Shown here piece after piece: positions 51,332 through 61,506 of a DNA stretch of 64,000 bases; position 1 is the first letter of the stretch, and each line of letters starts with the position of its first letter. The DNA is from JABCPE02 sp963516475 (lineage in GTDB: Bacteria > Bacteroidota > Bacteroidia > Flavobacteriales > Weeksellaceae): the NCBI GenBank assembly GCA_963516475.1, contig CAUQBR010000002.1:107025-171024 (forward strand), read 5' to 3'. Under the pieces are notes generated by a model. It was not told the DNA's origin. It searched no databases and worked only from the letters and a program-made list of their open reading frames with translations. Position numbers and translations under genes: made by a program.

Positions 51332-51385
51332 AGCAAACTTTCCGTCCCGATGGAAAAATTTTTCCATCGGGACGGAAAGTTTGCT
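51332..51385. repeat. Perfect 54-bp palindrome
   Basis: Both 27-base arms match exactly around the centre 51,358/51,359 (AAAAA|TTTTT). The arms include TTTCCGTCCCGATGG. There is no loop. It lies between the toxin stub and a T-rich terminator, in a 400-bp stretch without other genes. It may be a remnant of a mobile element end or a recombination-prone hairpin. From 51,386 to 51,583 I see only short palindromes such as GTGCTTTCAGCAC. Confidence 0.92.
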
Positions 51386-51583
51386 CCGTAGGGGCATGAG
51401 AAATTCTTTGTGATTATGTGAGGTCTATTTATTATTGAACCATCTTATTTTGTCACTCTTTAGAGTTAAAAATGGACGATTTGAACCCGAAAACGGAAAA
51501 TTACACGAAGTGTAGTAAATAAATTCGTGCTTTCAGCACTCCATTTTTTGCCCCTCTTTTTTAGTTCTGCGGAGCAGACAGGA

Positions 51584-51616
51584 CAGAAAAAAAGCTCTGC
51601 AAATTTGCAGAACTTT
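51584..51616 (-). terminator. Intrinsic terminator of the RHS-immunity operon
   Basis: On the reverse strand a nearly perfect 13-bp stem (51,591-51,603 with 51,604-51,616) holding TCTGCAAATTTGCAGA is followed by a run of seven T. It lies 27 bases after the stop of the immunity gene. Confidence 0.75.
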
Positions 51617-51642
51617 CTTTATTTAAAATCATTTTTTAGGAG

Positions 51643-52197
51643 TTAAGACTTTGGAATGTTTACCTTGTAACTTAATATATCAATAACTAATTTCGCTATA
51701 TCTATATATTTTGATTCCAAAAACTCTAATTTAACAACCCTCTCCATATCTGTTGTTAGTCCTTCTCTTGAACCAAGATAAATATTAGGTTCTATTGTTA
51801 TTTCTTGGCTTTCAACATAAATATTACAGCTTGTAGAGTTTTTATATAAGTTGTCATACGATTTTTCTTTTATCTGTTTTAATAGTGATTGTTTGTTGTT
51901 ATTTCGGATTATGTCTTCCTCTGATTCTGAAATAGAACGACTATGATTTAATCCTTCCAATATTACTTTTGCGAGCTCTCCTGCCGTAATATCTAAAGGA
52001 AGTAGAAAAATAGGCTCACCCAAAAGATACGTCCAAGACTCTGTCCTATACATAGTAATAATTTTATAGTACTTATCGGTTTTATATACTTGAATAGATT
52101 TCTTTATTAAATCAGCCTCTTCATTGCCTTTATTGTCTTCCTCAAACAAATGAGCATTTGTGGCAAATAATTTTAATTTTTTCATAAAAAATTTCAT
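51643..52197 (-). CDS. Immunity protein for the main RHS toxin, CdiI/DUF1436-like
   Basis: A 184-aa protein without signal peptide, 17 bases after the RHS stop. The segment TMYRTESWTYLLGEPIFLLP, then ITAGELAKVILEGLNHSRS, recalls immunity proteins of the DUF1436 type, which neutralise CdiA-CT nucleases of the EC869 kind. That fits the nuclease-like tip of the RHS protein before it. A cytosolic immunity protein also fits a DNA-directed toxin. The start could also be the next Met at 52,185. Family assignment is moderate. Confidence 0.68.
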   Translation of the reverse strand: MKFFMKKLKLFATNAHLFEEDNKGNEEADLIKKSIQVYKTDKYYKIITMYRTESWTYLLGEPIFLLPLDITAGELAKVILEGLNHSRSISESEEDIIRNNNKQSLLKQIKEKSYDNLYKNSTSCNIYVESQEITIEPNIYLGSREGLTTDMERVVKLEFLESKYIDIAKLVIDILSYKVNIPKS

Positions 52198-52214
52198 ACG
52201 TTAATTTACTCTAT

Positions 52215-55200
52215 CTATTTTACTACCCTAACATTTACCTTAACCCCCTTTTCTGCCGCGTACTTAACAGCATTATTTATCTGTTGAATTTGGGACGAAG
52301 AAGCTCCCCGAGGTATCCCTACCTCTAAAACCCTTTTAGTAATGTCTGACCCTCGTACAACATCATCTCCCCACGTTGCTCCATTAAAACCAGCTAAATC
52401 ATCAATATAACCTGTTAACTTATTAAACACAGCATTATTTTTAAGGTAAGATTTTGCTCCTAAATCTAATGTTTTAACACTCGTGGCTACTCCTTTATAA
52501 AAAGCATCTATTACAGGGAAATTTTTTACTTTAAATGTCCCCTTTAATCCTAACATAGATTCATAAACAAAACCTCTTTCCAAAGGGGCTATTTTCCATA
52601 AAGATCCTCCTGCATTTTTCAACAAACTGCTTGCAACAACTCCTAATCCTTTAAATGCTAAGTGCCCTGCAACTGTCCATTGTAATTCATCATAAAATGA
52701 TTCATGAGCACTATCATATTCTTTGTGTTCTACAAAATTTCCTCCAAAAGCATTTCCTATTTTTGCAAATAAATTAGTTGTATTCTTATGATATAATGTT
52801 CCTCTAATTCGAGTTAGTTCATGGTATGCACTAATAGGTCTTACATTTCCTATATATGTTCCCCAAGAAGGATCACCTTCCATATAAAATCCATTTCTTC
52901 CCATGAAATACGCTTGTTTTCCTGTTGGATCCACATAAATCACAGGATTATTATAAGTATATCCATAGGTATTATGGTTCATTGGATTAAACACCCCATT
53001 ATTATGCTGACCGTCTATGTAATGTTCAGTTTCTTGTATAGGATTATAACCACTGAGCGGGTCAGTATTGAGCCAGAGGCTGGTTTTCATATCCAGATAC
53101 CTTGCCCCAAAATAAGTCAAATTGGTCTCTGTATCCAGCTCCTTCCCATTAAACAAATACGGCATAGTTTTGCTCGTGCTGTGCTCCTCAAAGAGCACCT
53201 CTCCAAACGCTATATACTCCGTATGCTGGGTTATTCTTCCCTCTCTATCCGTAATGTAACTGCTTGACCCCAAGTGGTCTGGATGGTAAAAATACAAATT
53301 CTTTTCTCTTATTCCATTCGGAACGAAGCCATACCCTGCTTTCACAGTCTGTGGCGTAATCGGGTCTCCGTACTGTACAGGAGGACCTGGGACATCTCCC
53401 GGCTCATTGAACTTCGGTGGTCTCGGCCAGCCTTCGGGCGGTTCTTGGTCTTGGCGGATATTCTGCCATCCAAGGCTCGGGTAAGGCTGTCCTGTCCATT
53501 CAGGGCTGGCGTAGATGCCGTGCTGTGTCGGTGGACCTGGGGGAACCTTTAGTCCACGAATATAATTGTCCCTTGCCTCCTGCATTTGGGCGTTTTGGCG
53601 GATGTAGTCTATTCCTCCCGCCATGATGCCCGTGTTCTTATGCACAAAAGTCCCTTCGCCCAGCTTACTCACTATCCTTGCCGAACCCTCAAAATAATGC
53701 TTGGTAAATTTCCCTTTCTGCACCACGAAATAAGGGTTTACATAGGCGGTATAGTCGTCCATGTGGGTGATGACTGCCGATGTCAGCCCGTTGGTCACCA
53801 CCGTACTGCTCTCCCCGCTGCTTTTCACTGCTCTTTCGCCCGTGTGGTCGTAAGTGTAGAGATGCAGTTTTCCATTATCATTAATGCCTCTCAGCCTGTT
53901 TTCCTCGTCCCAAACCATAGCGCGGAAGCTCTTGGATTCCTCGTAGTAGACAGGGTTACCGTTGCCGTCATACTGGTAAGTTCGGGCTTTAGGTTTACCC
54001 ATCTCCATGATTTCACTCGGGGCGTGAGGGTGAGCAGGGTTGTTGTAGCTGTAGTCCAGCGTATAGCCCTTCTGCACCCCTCCGGAGAGGTGGTTTAGCT
54101 CTTTCTTTGTGATGGAGTTAAGATTATTATAACTCATTTTCAGCTCATAGCTGGCACTGGTAAGCTCTCCGGTGTAGTTTCCTTTGGCACGGGTCAGCCG
54201 ATTGAGATTATCATACTGATATTCATAGCTGGAAGCCCCGCCCAGTGCATTGCGGATAATTGGAAGCTGGTTCTCCACCTTGAGGATGTTCCCTACCAAA
54301 TCATACGCATAACGGTTGTTCTGGATAAGGAAACTTCCCCCGCCTCCTGCTGGAGTAAGACTTTCGGCCTTGAGATGTTCAAGGCGTCTCATCACAGGGT
54401 CGTAGTGGTAGTGGGTCTCGGTATCATTTCCGTAGAGACGGTATACTTTCTGCTCAAACTCATCATAGCCCTGCTGTTTCAGGTAGGTGTAGGCATGCTC
54501 CTCACTTGGTGCTGTGCCTTCGGGAGCTTTATAGCCTTTCAGGCTCGTTAAGTTCCCCGCTATATTATACCCAAAGTCCAGTCTTTCTCCATCAGGATAA
54601 ACCAGCTTTTGGATACGGTTCCAACTGTCGTATTCATACTGGGTTACATAGGTCTGCACTTCTACGGGCTTTATACGCAGACTTCGGATTTCCTTAGTCA
54701 CCTCGCCCATATCTCCATAGAAGTATTCAGTTCCTCCACTCGCATCTTCTACCAGCCAGAGTCTTCCTCTTCTTCCTGCCTGCTCACTTTGTGCTCCATA
54801 GTGGTAGCGGACACTGTTTTCAGGGTATTTCGGGTATTTTATCTCCTGCAGGCGGTTGTAGTCATAGTGATAAGTGATGTAGCCATCAGGCATTTCTCCG
54901 CGTATCTGGCTGGTTTGTCTCTTGATGAGATTTCCTGCCTTGTCATAGACTAAAATAGTCGTTCCTGCATCAGGATGTACTAATTTGGTTCTTCTTCCTA
55001 AGAGGTCATACTCGCTCAGGGTCTGGTGTCCCTGTGCATCGGTTACCTTGGTAAGCTCTCCTATGGCACTGTATTCAAAATGGGTCTCTGTGCCGTCAGG
55101 CTGCGCTTGGGTCAGCACTCTTCCCTGCGCATCGGTATAGGTATGGCTTTGTCTATTGAGCGCATCAGTCTGTGTGGTGTGCAGGGTATTTTCCCCCTTG

Positions 55201-58200
55201 TGGTGGGTGATTTTATATGCCGTTTTCACACTGGAACCATCAGGCAGAATCTGCTCTACCGGTCGGTCTTTCTCATCATAGAGGGTTTTGGTCGGCGGGA
55301 TGCTGCTGCTTGGTGCGGGTACCAGCTGGCTCTGCACCGATGCAGTGAATGGATAATAGGTCTCTACTACCCTTCCTAAGGCATCATAGATTTGTTTTCC
55401 AGAGATGATGTGTTTTTCTTCATCAGCAAGTCCTCTTCCTTTGAAGATACTCGCAGTCTTTTTCACCTGCACCGCTCTTCCCAGCCCGTCAGCATAGGTA
55501 TAGGTTTCTATATCTCGGTTATGTTCAGGGTCGTAGTTTCTGGTCAGTGCATAAGGCAGCTGTCCAGCAGGACGGGGCTGATTAAGGTTTGGATATTCAT
55601 AGCGGATGGTGTAGGGTTTTCCAGCTTTGGCTTCTTTTGGTCCTAAGATACTGATGGTTCTTCCCTTAGCATCCAGCGTATAGAGCATACTCTCCCCGTT
55701 TCGGTCAGTAGTTTTTACTGGTGCTCCAAAGCGGTAGTCATACTCCATGGTATTTTCATACCCAAAATGATCTTTAATCTTGGTAATATGGCTGTGGGTT
55801 TCAGGGTTGTACTGATAGCTGAGCTGTGAGCGTTGTCCTTTCTCATTCTCTGCACCAGTTACCTGTACCAGGTTGCCATATTCATCATAAGAAAGCAGTG
55901 TCTCTGTATAGATTCCTACTCCAGAGAACTGGCGTATTTTGATGACTTCTGCAGTCTGTGGGTGGATATCTGCTTCCCGTTTTCTTACCTCTCCATTAGC
56001 ATCTTTTACGATAATACTTTGGGCAATACCCCCGAAGTAAGGGGTTGCACTTTCATAATAGCGGATATCAGCTTCTATCTTATCAGAAGGTTTTCCTGCT
56101 CCATGGTCTATGTACTTGACAATATTTCCTACTCGGTCATAGTGTTTCTCCGTTTTCTTTTCTAGGTAATCGCTCTGCTCATATACTCGTTCTCTCTCCT
56201 CTTTTGGCGCGATAAATACAGATTTTGTATCCATCTGCGGAAGAGAAAGTTGGTTTGACAGGATTACCGCCCCGCTTTGTGCATCTGCGATGTGGTAGGT
56301 CACACTGCTTTCGCTGAGTTTCGCTCCATTTTTATCAAAGGTTGTACTTTTCTTAAGCTGAGATTTTCTAAAAAAGTCTTCATTATAATATTCCTGAACG
56401 CTGGTTCTCAGCACTGTACCATCTTGTGGATTGATCTGCATCTGCTTTACCTCGCCATAACCATAGAAACTGCGCTCTCTTCGGTCATAGTAAGGTTTGT
56501 TGTATTCAAATCTTGAGATAGCGTAATCTTCTCCATCACCAGTATAGCCATCAAATACCTTTACTTCTTTGAGTACCCACTGGCTGTTAGGGTTTTCATA
56601 AGTTGGCATTTTACGCTCATAATCTATTTCAAACCAGCTTCCTGTTGCTGTTTCTACCCTCTTCAGCATATTGGTTCTGCGGATATTAGAATAGGCTACT
56701 CTCAGGTCATTTTCATCTTCAGAGAGTACATAATCTAAGTTGCCATCACCATCTACATCAAGGAAAGTAGCCTCTACACGGTTAGTATTGGTTCCATAGG
56801 AGCCTCCTCCTTTAAAACTGAGACGGATAAATAGTATAGGTGGCGGGTCAATAGAAATATTCACACCCCCTCCATGACTTATGGAGACATTTCTTCCTAC
56901 AGGTCTTCCAGCTGTTCTAGGAATGAAAAGAGGAGTGGTATCCCATCGGTTTCCAAGATTAGGATAAACAAGAGTTCCATGGTCTTGGTAGATTACTTTA
57001 TCTGCCAGTCCATCACCGGTCATATCCAGCAGCTGGGTTTTCATATCAGTGATAGATTTTCCGTAGCTGTATCCTCCAGTAAAGGATCCTGATTGTCTTG
57101 AAAAACCAAGACTTGGACCTCCACTGGTATCTGTACTTTCTCCTTTATTGAGTTCTCCAAAATTCCAAGGTTCTGGACTCCAGAAGCCATATCCCGTATT
57201 GTAGGAAACATAACTACTCGTTACTCTGTCTGCCAGCCCGTCTCCATTAATATCGGTATAGGTATGCTCTGCATGGTCTTCTCCAGAAGAGATGCCTCCA
57301 CTGAGCCCCAGCGTTGCTTTTGCCTTATCAGCATCTTGTGCTCCTTGGGTAGCAGTATTTTGCTGTTGTTGGGTAGATTTCTCTGTATTTTTAGATGCAG
57401 ACGATTTAGCTAAAGGATGGGCATAGGTTCCATTGATAGAACCTCCTTGGTTAGAGGTTTTAGAATGAGTGAAGTCTCCTATTTCTGCAGCTTGAGCTGA
57501 GATGCCTCCTCTCGGGGTGGTATACTGCACAAAGCCTCCACGAACAAAATCTGGGAAACGGTCACCATTAAAATCCGCCATGGTCTCTTTGATGTAGGTA
57601 TCTCCAGAACCTCTGGAACCACCAATTCCTACACTTCCCCCTCCGAAATTTGCTCCTATAGAGAAGACCTCACTACGCCCTTCATTAACCATGTTTAAGG
57701 CTCTGCCGCTTCCTCCTGAAAGCACAGGAAGTGAAGTGTCTAAATACTGAATAATATCATTTTCCCCTAATCTGGAAGGAGAAAATTCCTCTCTGCTGAT
57801 ATAAATATCATCTTCCAATCCTGTAAATCTTGAAATAGGAGTATTTCCTTTTGTTCTAATGAAATAATGATTAGAAGCCTCCATTTCTGGACGGGCAATA
57901 CTTCCATCATGCTGACTAGGATCTACATTAGGAGGGTTAGAGCTGTCATAATTTCCATAGTTCTCTACCAGCAGACTTTGGTCTATGGTGCTGGAAGCTT
58001 TAGTTCCATTAAGCACAAAACTTCCCCATCCTCTGAAGGTTTTACCAAATTTTACTTCACTATGAGGTTCCTCAAAAGGAATATAAACCCCATAATCTCT
58101 ATGTTGCTGAATGGAGGTAGCAATATGATGACGATGAGTAGGAGTATATCGAGGGTCTGTCTTCGCTAGTCTTATAGAATCCTTAATTTGAGCTTTAATT

Positions 58201-61200
58201 TCAAAATGATGGTCATCAAGGAATTCTTTCATTTTTTTATTGGAAACATTGGCTTCTATAAAAACTTCTTTTCCTAATACCACAGAATCAGATACTATAT
58301 CAGAAGGTTTTGGATTCAGACTCAGTATCCCATTCACCACCTTGTAGCGTTTACGCGCTACTACTTTTCCTTCCTGCTTTGCTGTTAGAAGGATATCTCC
58401 ACTGGTTGGTGGGGTTCCTGGAGCAGGAGTAGGTGTTGGTGAAGTAGGAGGAGTAGCAGAATATAGATGAATCCTTAGCTTTCCTTTTTGTGAAGGCATC
58501 ATATAGCGTGGAGTATAGAAGTTATCAAGCTTCTCATAAATTTTAAAGTCAGCATTAATAGGATGGCTGACATTTCTCCCCTCTCCGTCTACATATTCTA
58601 TACTAGGTCTAAAGTCTATATTTCTCCAGTTAATTTCTGTTTCACTTTCTATTTCTACTTTCAGTGCTTCAGCCTGCTGGAAACTGCCCAGCGGAATTAA
58701 AGACAAATCATAGGTCGCAGTAGCTTCACTGAAATACTGCTCATGAACAAGAGTTTTACTGCCATGAGTAAGGTCTATCTTATAAAATTTTAATTTAATA
58801 CCATCTGTAGTAGCCCCTTTTACAAAGTTACCTCTTAATGTAGGACGAGTATCGCTTGGAAAAGCATACATCTGCTCAGAAGAAAAGAGAATATCCTCTA
58901 TGGTATATTTCTTTAAATCAAGGCTGTTTTCATCCTGTGCTGCAGCAAGAGAAGTATAAGTAATCTCTGGTTTCCAAAAAGTTTTATCATAGTTTCCATC
59001 TTCCTTAGAGCTTACTCTGAAGTAAAGCACATCTCCTTTCTGTACATTGAGTTCTTCAGTTTTGGATTTCAAGGCATAATCATCAGCAGTAATATCTTCC
59101 TGCCAAACAAGATTTCCTTTATGCTGAAAATAAAGCTTTACCCCATCTGCTTTTGGAGTGCCATCATTTTTTGTATACTCAGCTCTTTTAGGGGATAAAT
59201 CTTCTATCAATTTGTAGGTATGGGAAATGGAAATTCTTCCTGCCACTGGAGCTTTCCAGGTTCTTACCACATCATGAAGCGGATTGCTTCTTTCCAATTC
59301 CTCTCGGGTAATTCCTGTGGTTCCTGAGATACTAAGGGTTCCTGTGTTGAGAATAGGAGAAGGTGTACCTGTACTACTTGGTGAGAATGTTGGTATTCCA
59401 TTTACCAGACGGTTATAGTATATCGTCCCTCTATTGGCAAAATCTACCAGTCCATCTCCATTGAAGTCCATGAAATAACTCTCAGTGATATTCTTAGATA
59501 CCTGTTTGTTATAACCAATAGGAAAACCTACTTTATTGTTAAGATTAACCATTAAATCTACCCCGTAATTATAAGAGTTAGATTTTGTTCTTCCTAAACT
59601 AGAGAGATTAATAGGAATTTTGGGACCAAAACCTTCTGTTCCTAAAGCGGTAAGGTTTTTTCTATAGTAAACGCTGCTACCATCAATATAAATTTTATCA
59701 GGAAGGTTATCTCCATCTATATCCTGAAAGAGAACTTTAGAATGAGTGCTTCCCCAGTTGCTTCCTCCACCGCCTCCTAAGGTACTGTTATTAAATCTGC
59801 CTATTCCTGTAATTCCTACTCCCACTCGGAAGTTTACCCCTCCACTCTCGGAGTTGGAAGTTCCCACCAGTGTAGGTTTACCAGAAAAACCATCTATTCC
59901 TAGAATAGTATAGGCAATATTATCAGATGGAACTTGCCAAGTTTTAAAAGCTCCAAAAGGAATATAATTGCCATTACTGTCATGGACATCATCATAATAA
60001 TCCATTTTGTTAGTATAGAAAAGCTGTCCTTCGGCATCATAACTGCGGATTTCTTTCAGTAATGTTTTTTTGAAGGCGCCCTCTCTGTAGACCAGCTCAT
60101 AAGAGCGAACCATTTGTCCAGAGTACTTTATTTCTATTTTTCGAAGAAGCCTTTCGTGCTGTTGTTTAAAACCAAGCCTTGCAGAAATTTGAACATCATT
60201 TCTTAGGTTTTCTCCTAAGTCTTTGTCTGTAATAAAATGTACAGAGTAAGCCCCTTTGGTGTTGTTTTTTCCAGTATAATAAATACTTTTAGGGTAGAGA
60301 ACCCCTCCATCTTTTACATATTCATAGTGGATACTGTTTCCTTTCAGGTCTTTCTGAGAGGAAATCGCCCAGTGTCCTATATTACCCTGAGGATCTGCAA
60401 GCACAGAAGAAGCAGCTATACTGTTTTCATCTCCCCCATAGTAAAAAGTAACCCCACTTTTAGATTTTACCATCCAATGATAATTATTAGGATGGTTTCC
60501 TTTTCTAATGATTTGGTTAAAGCCCCCTTCCCTTCTTGGGTAAAAACGCTTGTTTGTAGTTCTGTTTTCCCACTCATTTCTGTGGGTATTAGGCAGAAGT
60601 TCTTCTCCTGATAAAATATAGGATTCCGTCTCATATTGAGCATCATAACGAGGTGCTCCCCAACGGGTATCAATACTTAGAGAAGGAAGGGTTAAATTCC
60701 ATCCTGTTCCCAGCCAGCTTTGACCGCCATCACTGCTGTATTGTATACTCAGCCCTGGCTGCATACCCGCTCTTCCAGCTGGAAGATCTATAGAAAAAGA
60801 GGTTGAAGCCGAGCCGTCAGGACTTGCTGAAGGTGGAGAAACTGACTGTACTCCAACAAAAGGGCTTGCAGCTTTGAGTCCACTGATGCTGGTAGGAGTA
60901 AAACCTGAAGTATCGGGACTTTCAGGAAGTTTGATAATTCCTGCAATAAAGTCTGAAGATTCCTTAGTTTTCCCGCTGACACTCTCTGCTAAATGAGATT
61001 TTACTTCTGATTGTGGAAGTTTCTGCCATAGCTTTTTAGCTCTGTCATAGAAGAAAATGGAAATGTCTTTTTCAGTGTATCCTTCTGGGATTTTAGTTTT
61101 GTCATAAGCAATTTCAATAGAAATTTCCTTTTCAAATAAAATTCCCCCAGGCCGCATACGATAACCCTCCGCATTTTTTGTTAGATTAATTATGTTGCTT

Positions 61201-61496
61201 CCTAGAGCAGGAAAATTTCTTTTATTTAGGGCAGAAACAGATACCCTTAATGCCTTAGAGACACTTCCTTCTGGAAATTCAGCCCAAAATCCCTTCTGAC
61301 TGATGACCGCTGCAGAGGAAGGAGTAAGAAGCTTTCCAGATAAATTAGGATGTTCTTCTGTAGTATCAGGTTTATTTTTGTTTTCTATTTCTTTAGTGCT
61401 GAAAAAGTCTAAATGCCTTGAAACATAGGTTACTGCTCCCAAGCTGGCACTTATCCCTAAAAATAAAAATATATTATAGAAGTATTTTTTTCTCAT
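52215..61496 (-). CDS. Giant SpvB/VCBS/TcdB/RHS polymorphic toxin with nuclease-like tip
   Basis: A 3,093-aa protein starting at ATG 61,496 (an in-frame TTG lies further upstream). Order: N-terminal membrane or signal helix; a ZU5-like region; SpvB domain (SASTSFSIDLPAGRAGMQPG and GTGWNLTLPSLSIDTRWGAP); six VCBS/FG-GAP calcium motifs such as DIDGDNLPDK, DFNGDGLVDF and DVDGDGNLDY; a TcdB-like middle part; many YD repeats; the RHS core (HPDHLGSSSYITD, LFNGKELDTETN); and a variable tip. The tip ends SSSQIQQINNAVKYAAEKG then VKVNVRVVK, like EC869-type CdiA nuclease ends. RHS shells enclose and release the toxin. The core is clearly GC-richer than the AT-rich tip, a sign of tip exchange. Confidence 0.93.
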   Translation of the reverse strand: MRKKYFYNIFLFLGISASLGAVTYVSRHLDFFSTKEIENKNKPDTTEEHPNLSGKLLTPSSAAVISQKGFWAEFPEGSVSKALRVSVSALNKRNFPALGSNIINLTKNAEGYRMRPGGILFEKEISIEIAYDKTKIPEGYTEKDISIFFYDRAKKLWQKLPQSEVKSHLAESVSGKTKESSDFIAGIIKLPESPDTSGFTPTSISGLKAASPFVGVQSVSPPSASPDGSASTSFSIDLPAGRAGMQPGLSIQYSSDGGQSWLGTGWNLTLPSLSIDTRWGAPRYDAQYETESYILSGEELLPNTHRNEWENRTTNKRFYPRREGGFNQIIRKGNHPNNYHWMVKSKSGVTFYYGGDENSIAASSVLADPQGNIGHWAISSQKDLKGNSIHYEYVKDGGVLYPKSIYYTGKNNTKGAYSVHFITDKDLGENLRNDVQISARLGFKQQHERLLRKIEIKYSGQMVRSYELVYREGAFKKTLLKEIRSYDAEGQLFYTNKMDYYDDVHDSNGNYIPFGAFKTWQVPSDNIAYTILGIDGFSGKPTLVGTSNSESGGVNFRVGVGITGIGRFNNSTLGGGGGSNWGSTHSKVLFQDIDGDNLPDKIYIDGSSVYYRKNLTALGTEGFGPKIPINLSSLGRTKSNSYNYGVDLMVNLNNKVGFPIGYNKQVSKNITESYFMDFNGDGLVDFANRGTIYYNRLVNGIPTFSPSSTGTPSPILNTGTLSISGTTGITREELERSNPLHDVVRTWKAPVAGRISISHTYKLIEDLSPKRAEYTKNDGTPKADGVKLYFQHKGNLVWQEDITADDYALKSKTEELNVQKGDVLYFRVSSKEDGNYDKTFWKPEITYTSLAAAQDENSLDLKKYTIEDILFSSEQMYAFPSDTRPTLRGNFVKGATTDGIKLKFYKIDLTHGSKTLVHEQYFSEATATYDLSLIPLGSFQQAEALKVEIESETEINWRNIDFRPSIEYVDGEGRNVSHPINADFKIYEKLDNFYTPRYMMPSQKGKLRIHLYSATPPTSPTPTPAPGTPPTSGDILLTAKQEGKVVARKRYKVVNGILSLNPKPSDIVSDSVVLGKEVFIEANVSNKKMKEFLDDHHFEIKAQIKDSIRLAKTDPRYTPTHRHHIATSIQQHRDYGVYIPFEEPHSEVKFGKTFRGWGSFVLNGTKASSTIDQSLLVENYGNYDSSNPPNVDPSQHDGSIARPEMEASNHYFIRTKGNTPISRFTGLEDDIYISREEFSPSRLGENDIIQYLDTSLPVLSGGSGRALNMVNEGRSEVFSIGANFGGGSVGIGGSRGSGDTYIKETMADFNGDRFPDFVRGGFVQYTTPRGGISAQAAEIGDFTHSKTSNQGGSINGTYAHPLAKSSASKNTEKSTQQQQNTATQGAQDADKAKATLGLSGGISSGEDHAEHTYTDINGDGLADRVTSSYVSYNTGYGFWSPEPWNFGELNKGESTDTSGGPSLGFSRQSGSFTGGYSYGKSITDMKTQLLDMTGDGLADKVIYQDHGTLVYPNLGNRWDTTPLFIPRTAGRPVGRNVSISHGGGVNISIDPPPILFIRLSFKGGGSYGTNTNRVEATFLDVDGDGNLDYVLSEDENDLRVAYSNIRRTNMLKRVETATGSWFEIDYERKMPTYENPNSQWVLKEVKVFDGYTGDGEDYAISRFEYNKPYYDRRERSFYGYGEVKQMQINPQDGTVLRTSVQEYYNEDFFRKSQLKKSTTFDKNGAKLSESSVTYHIADAQSGAVILSNQLSLPQMDTKSVFIAPKEERERVYEQSDYLEKKTEKHYDRVGNIVKYIDHGAGKPSDKIEADIRYYESATPYFGGIAQSIIVKDANGEVRKREADIHPQTAEVIKIRQFSGVGIYTETLLSYDEYGNLVQVTGAENEKGQRSQLSYQYNPETHSHITKIKDHFGYENTMEYDYRFGAPVKTTDRNGESMLYTLDAKGRTISILGPKEAKAGKPYTIRYEYPNLNQPRPAGQLPYALTRNYDPEHNRDIETYTYADGLGRAVQVKKTASIFKGRGLADEEKHIISGKQIYDALGRVVETYYPFTASVQSQLVPAPSSSIPPTKTLYDEKDRPVEQILPDGSSVKTAYKITHHKGENTLHTTQTDALNRQSHTYTDAQGRVLTQAQPDGTETHFEYSAIGELTKVTDAQGHQTLSEYDLLGRRTKLVHPDAGTTILVYDKAGNLIKRQTSQIRGEMPDGYITYHYDYNRLQEIKYPKYPENSVRYHYGAQSEQAGRRGRLWLVEDASGGTEYFYGDMGEVTKEIRSLRIKPVEVQTYVTQYEYDSWNRIQKLVYPDGERLDFGYNIAGNLTSLKGYKAPEGTAPSEEHAYTYLKQQGYDEFEQKVYRLYGNDTETHYHYDPVMRRLEHLKAESLTPAGGGGSFLIQNNRYAYDLVGNILKVENQLPIIRNALGGASSYEYQYDNLNRLTRAKGNYTGELTSASYELKMSYNNLNSITKKELNHLSGGVQKGYTLDYSYNNPAHPHAPSEIMEMGKPKARTYQYDGNGNPVYYEESKSFRAMVWDEENRLRGINDNGKLHLYTYDHTGERAVKSSGESSTVVTNGLTSAVITHMDDYTAYVNPYFVVQKGKFTKHYFEGSARIVSKLGEGTFVHKNTGIMAGGIDYIRQNAQMQEARDNYIRGLKVPPGPPTQHGIYASPEWTGQPYPSLGWQNIRQDQEPPEGWPRPPKFNEPGDVPGPPVQYGDPITPQTVKAGYGFVPNGIREKNLYFYHPDHLGSSSYITDREGRITQHTEYIAFGEVLFEEHSTSKTMPYLFNGKELDTETNLTYFGARYLDMKTSLWLNTDPLSGYNPIQETEHYIDGQHNNGVFNPMNHNTYGYTYNNPVIYVDPTGKQAYFMGRNGFYMEGDPSWGTYIGNVRPISAYHELTRIRGTLYHKNTTNLFAKIGNAFGGNFVEHKEYDSAHESFYDELQWTVAGHLAFKGLGVVASSLLKNAGGSLWKIAPLERGFVYESMLGLKGTFKVKNFPVIDAFYKGVATSVKTLDLGAKSYLKNNAVFNKLTGYIDDLAGFNGATWGDDVVRGSDITKRVLEVGIPRGASSSQIQQINNAVKYAAEKGVKVNVRVVK

Positions 61497-61506
61497 GTTG
61501 ATACAA

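Noticed and set aside
53586..54098. Long forward frames opposite the RHS gene, the largest 170 aa, and similar frames at 52,821 and 55,833
   Set aside because: They are shadows of the GC-richer RHS core; their products have unlikely composition and no promoter or family features.
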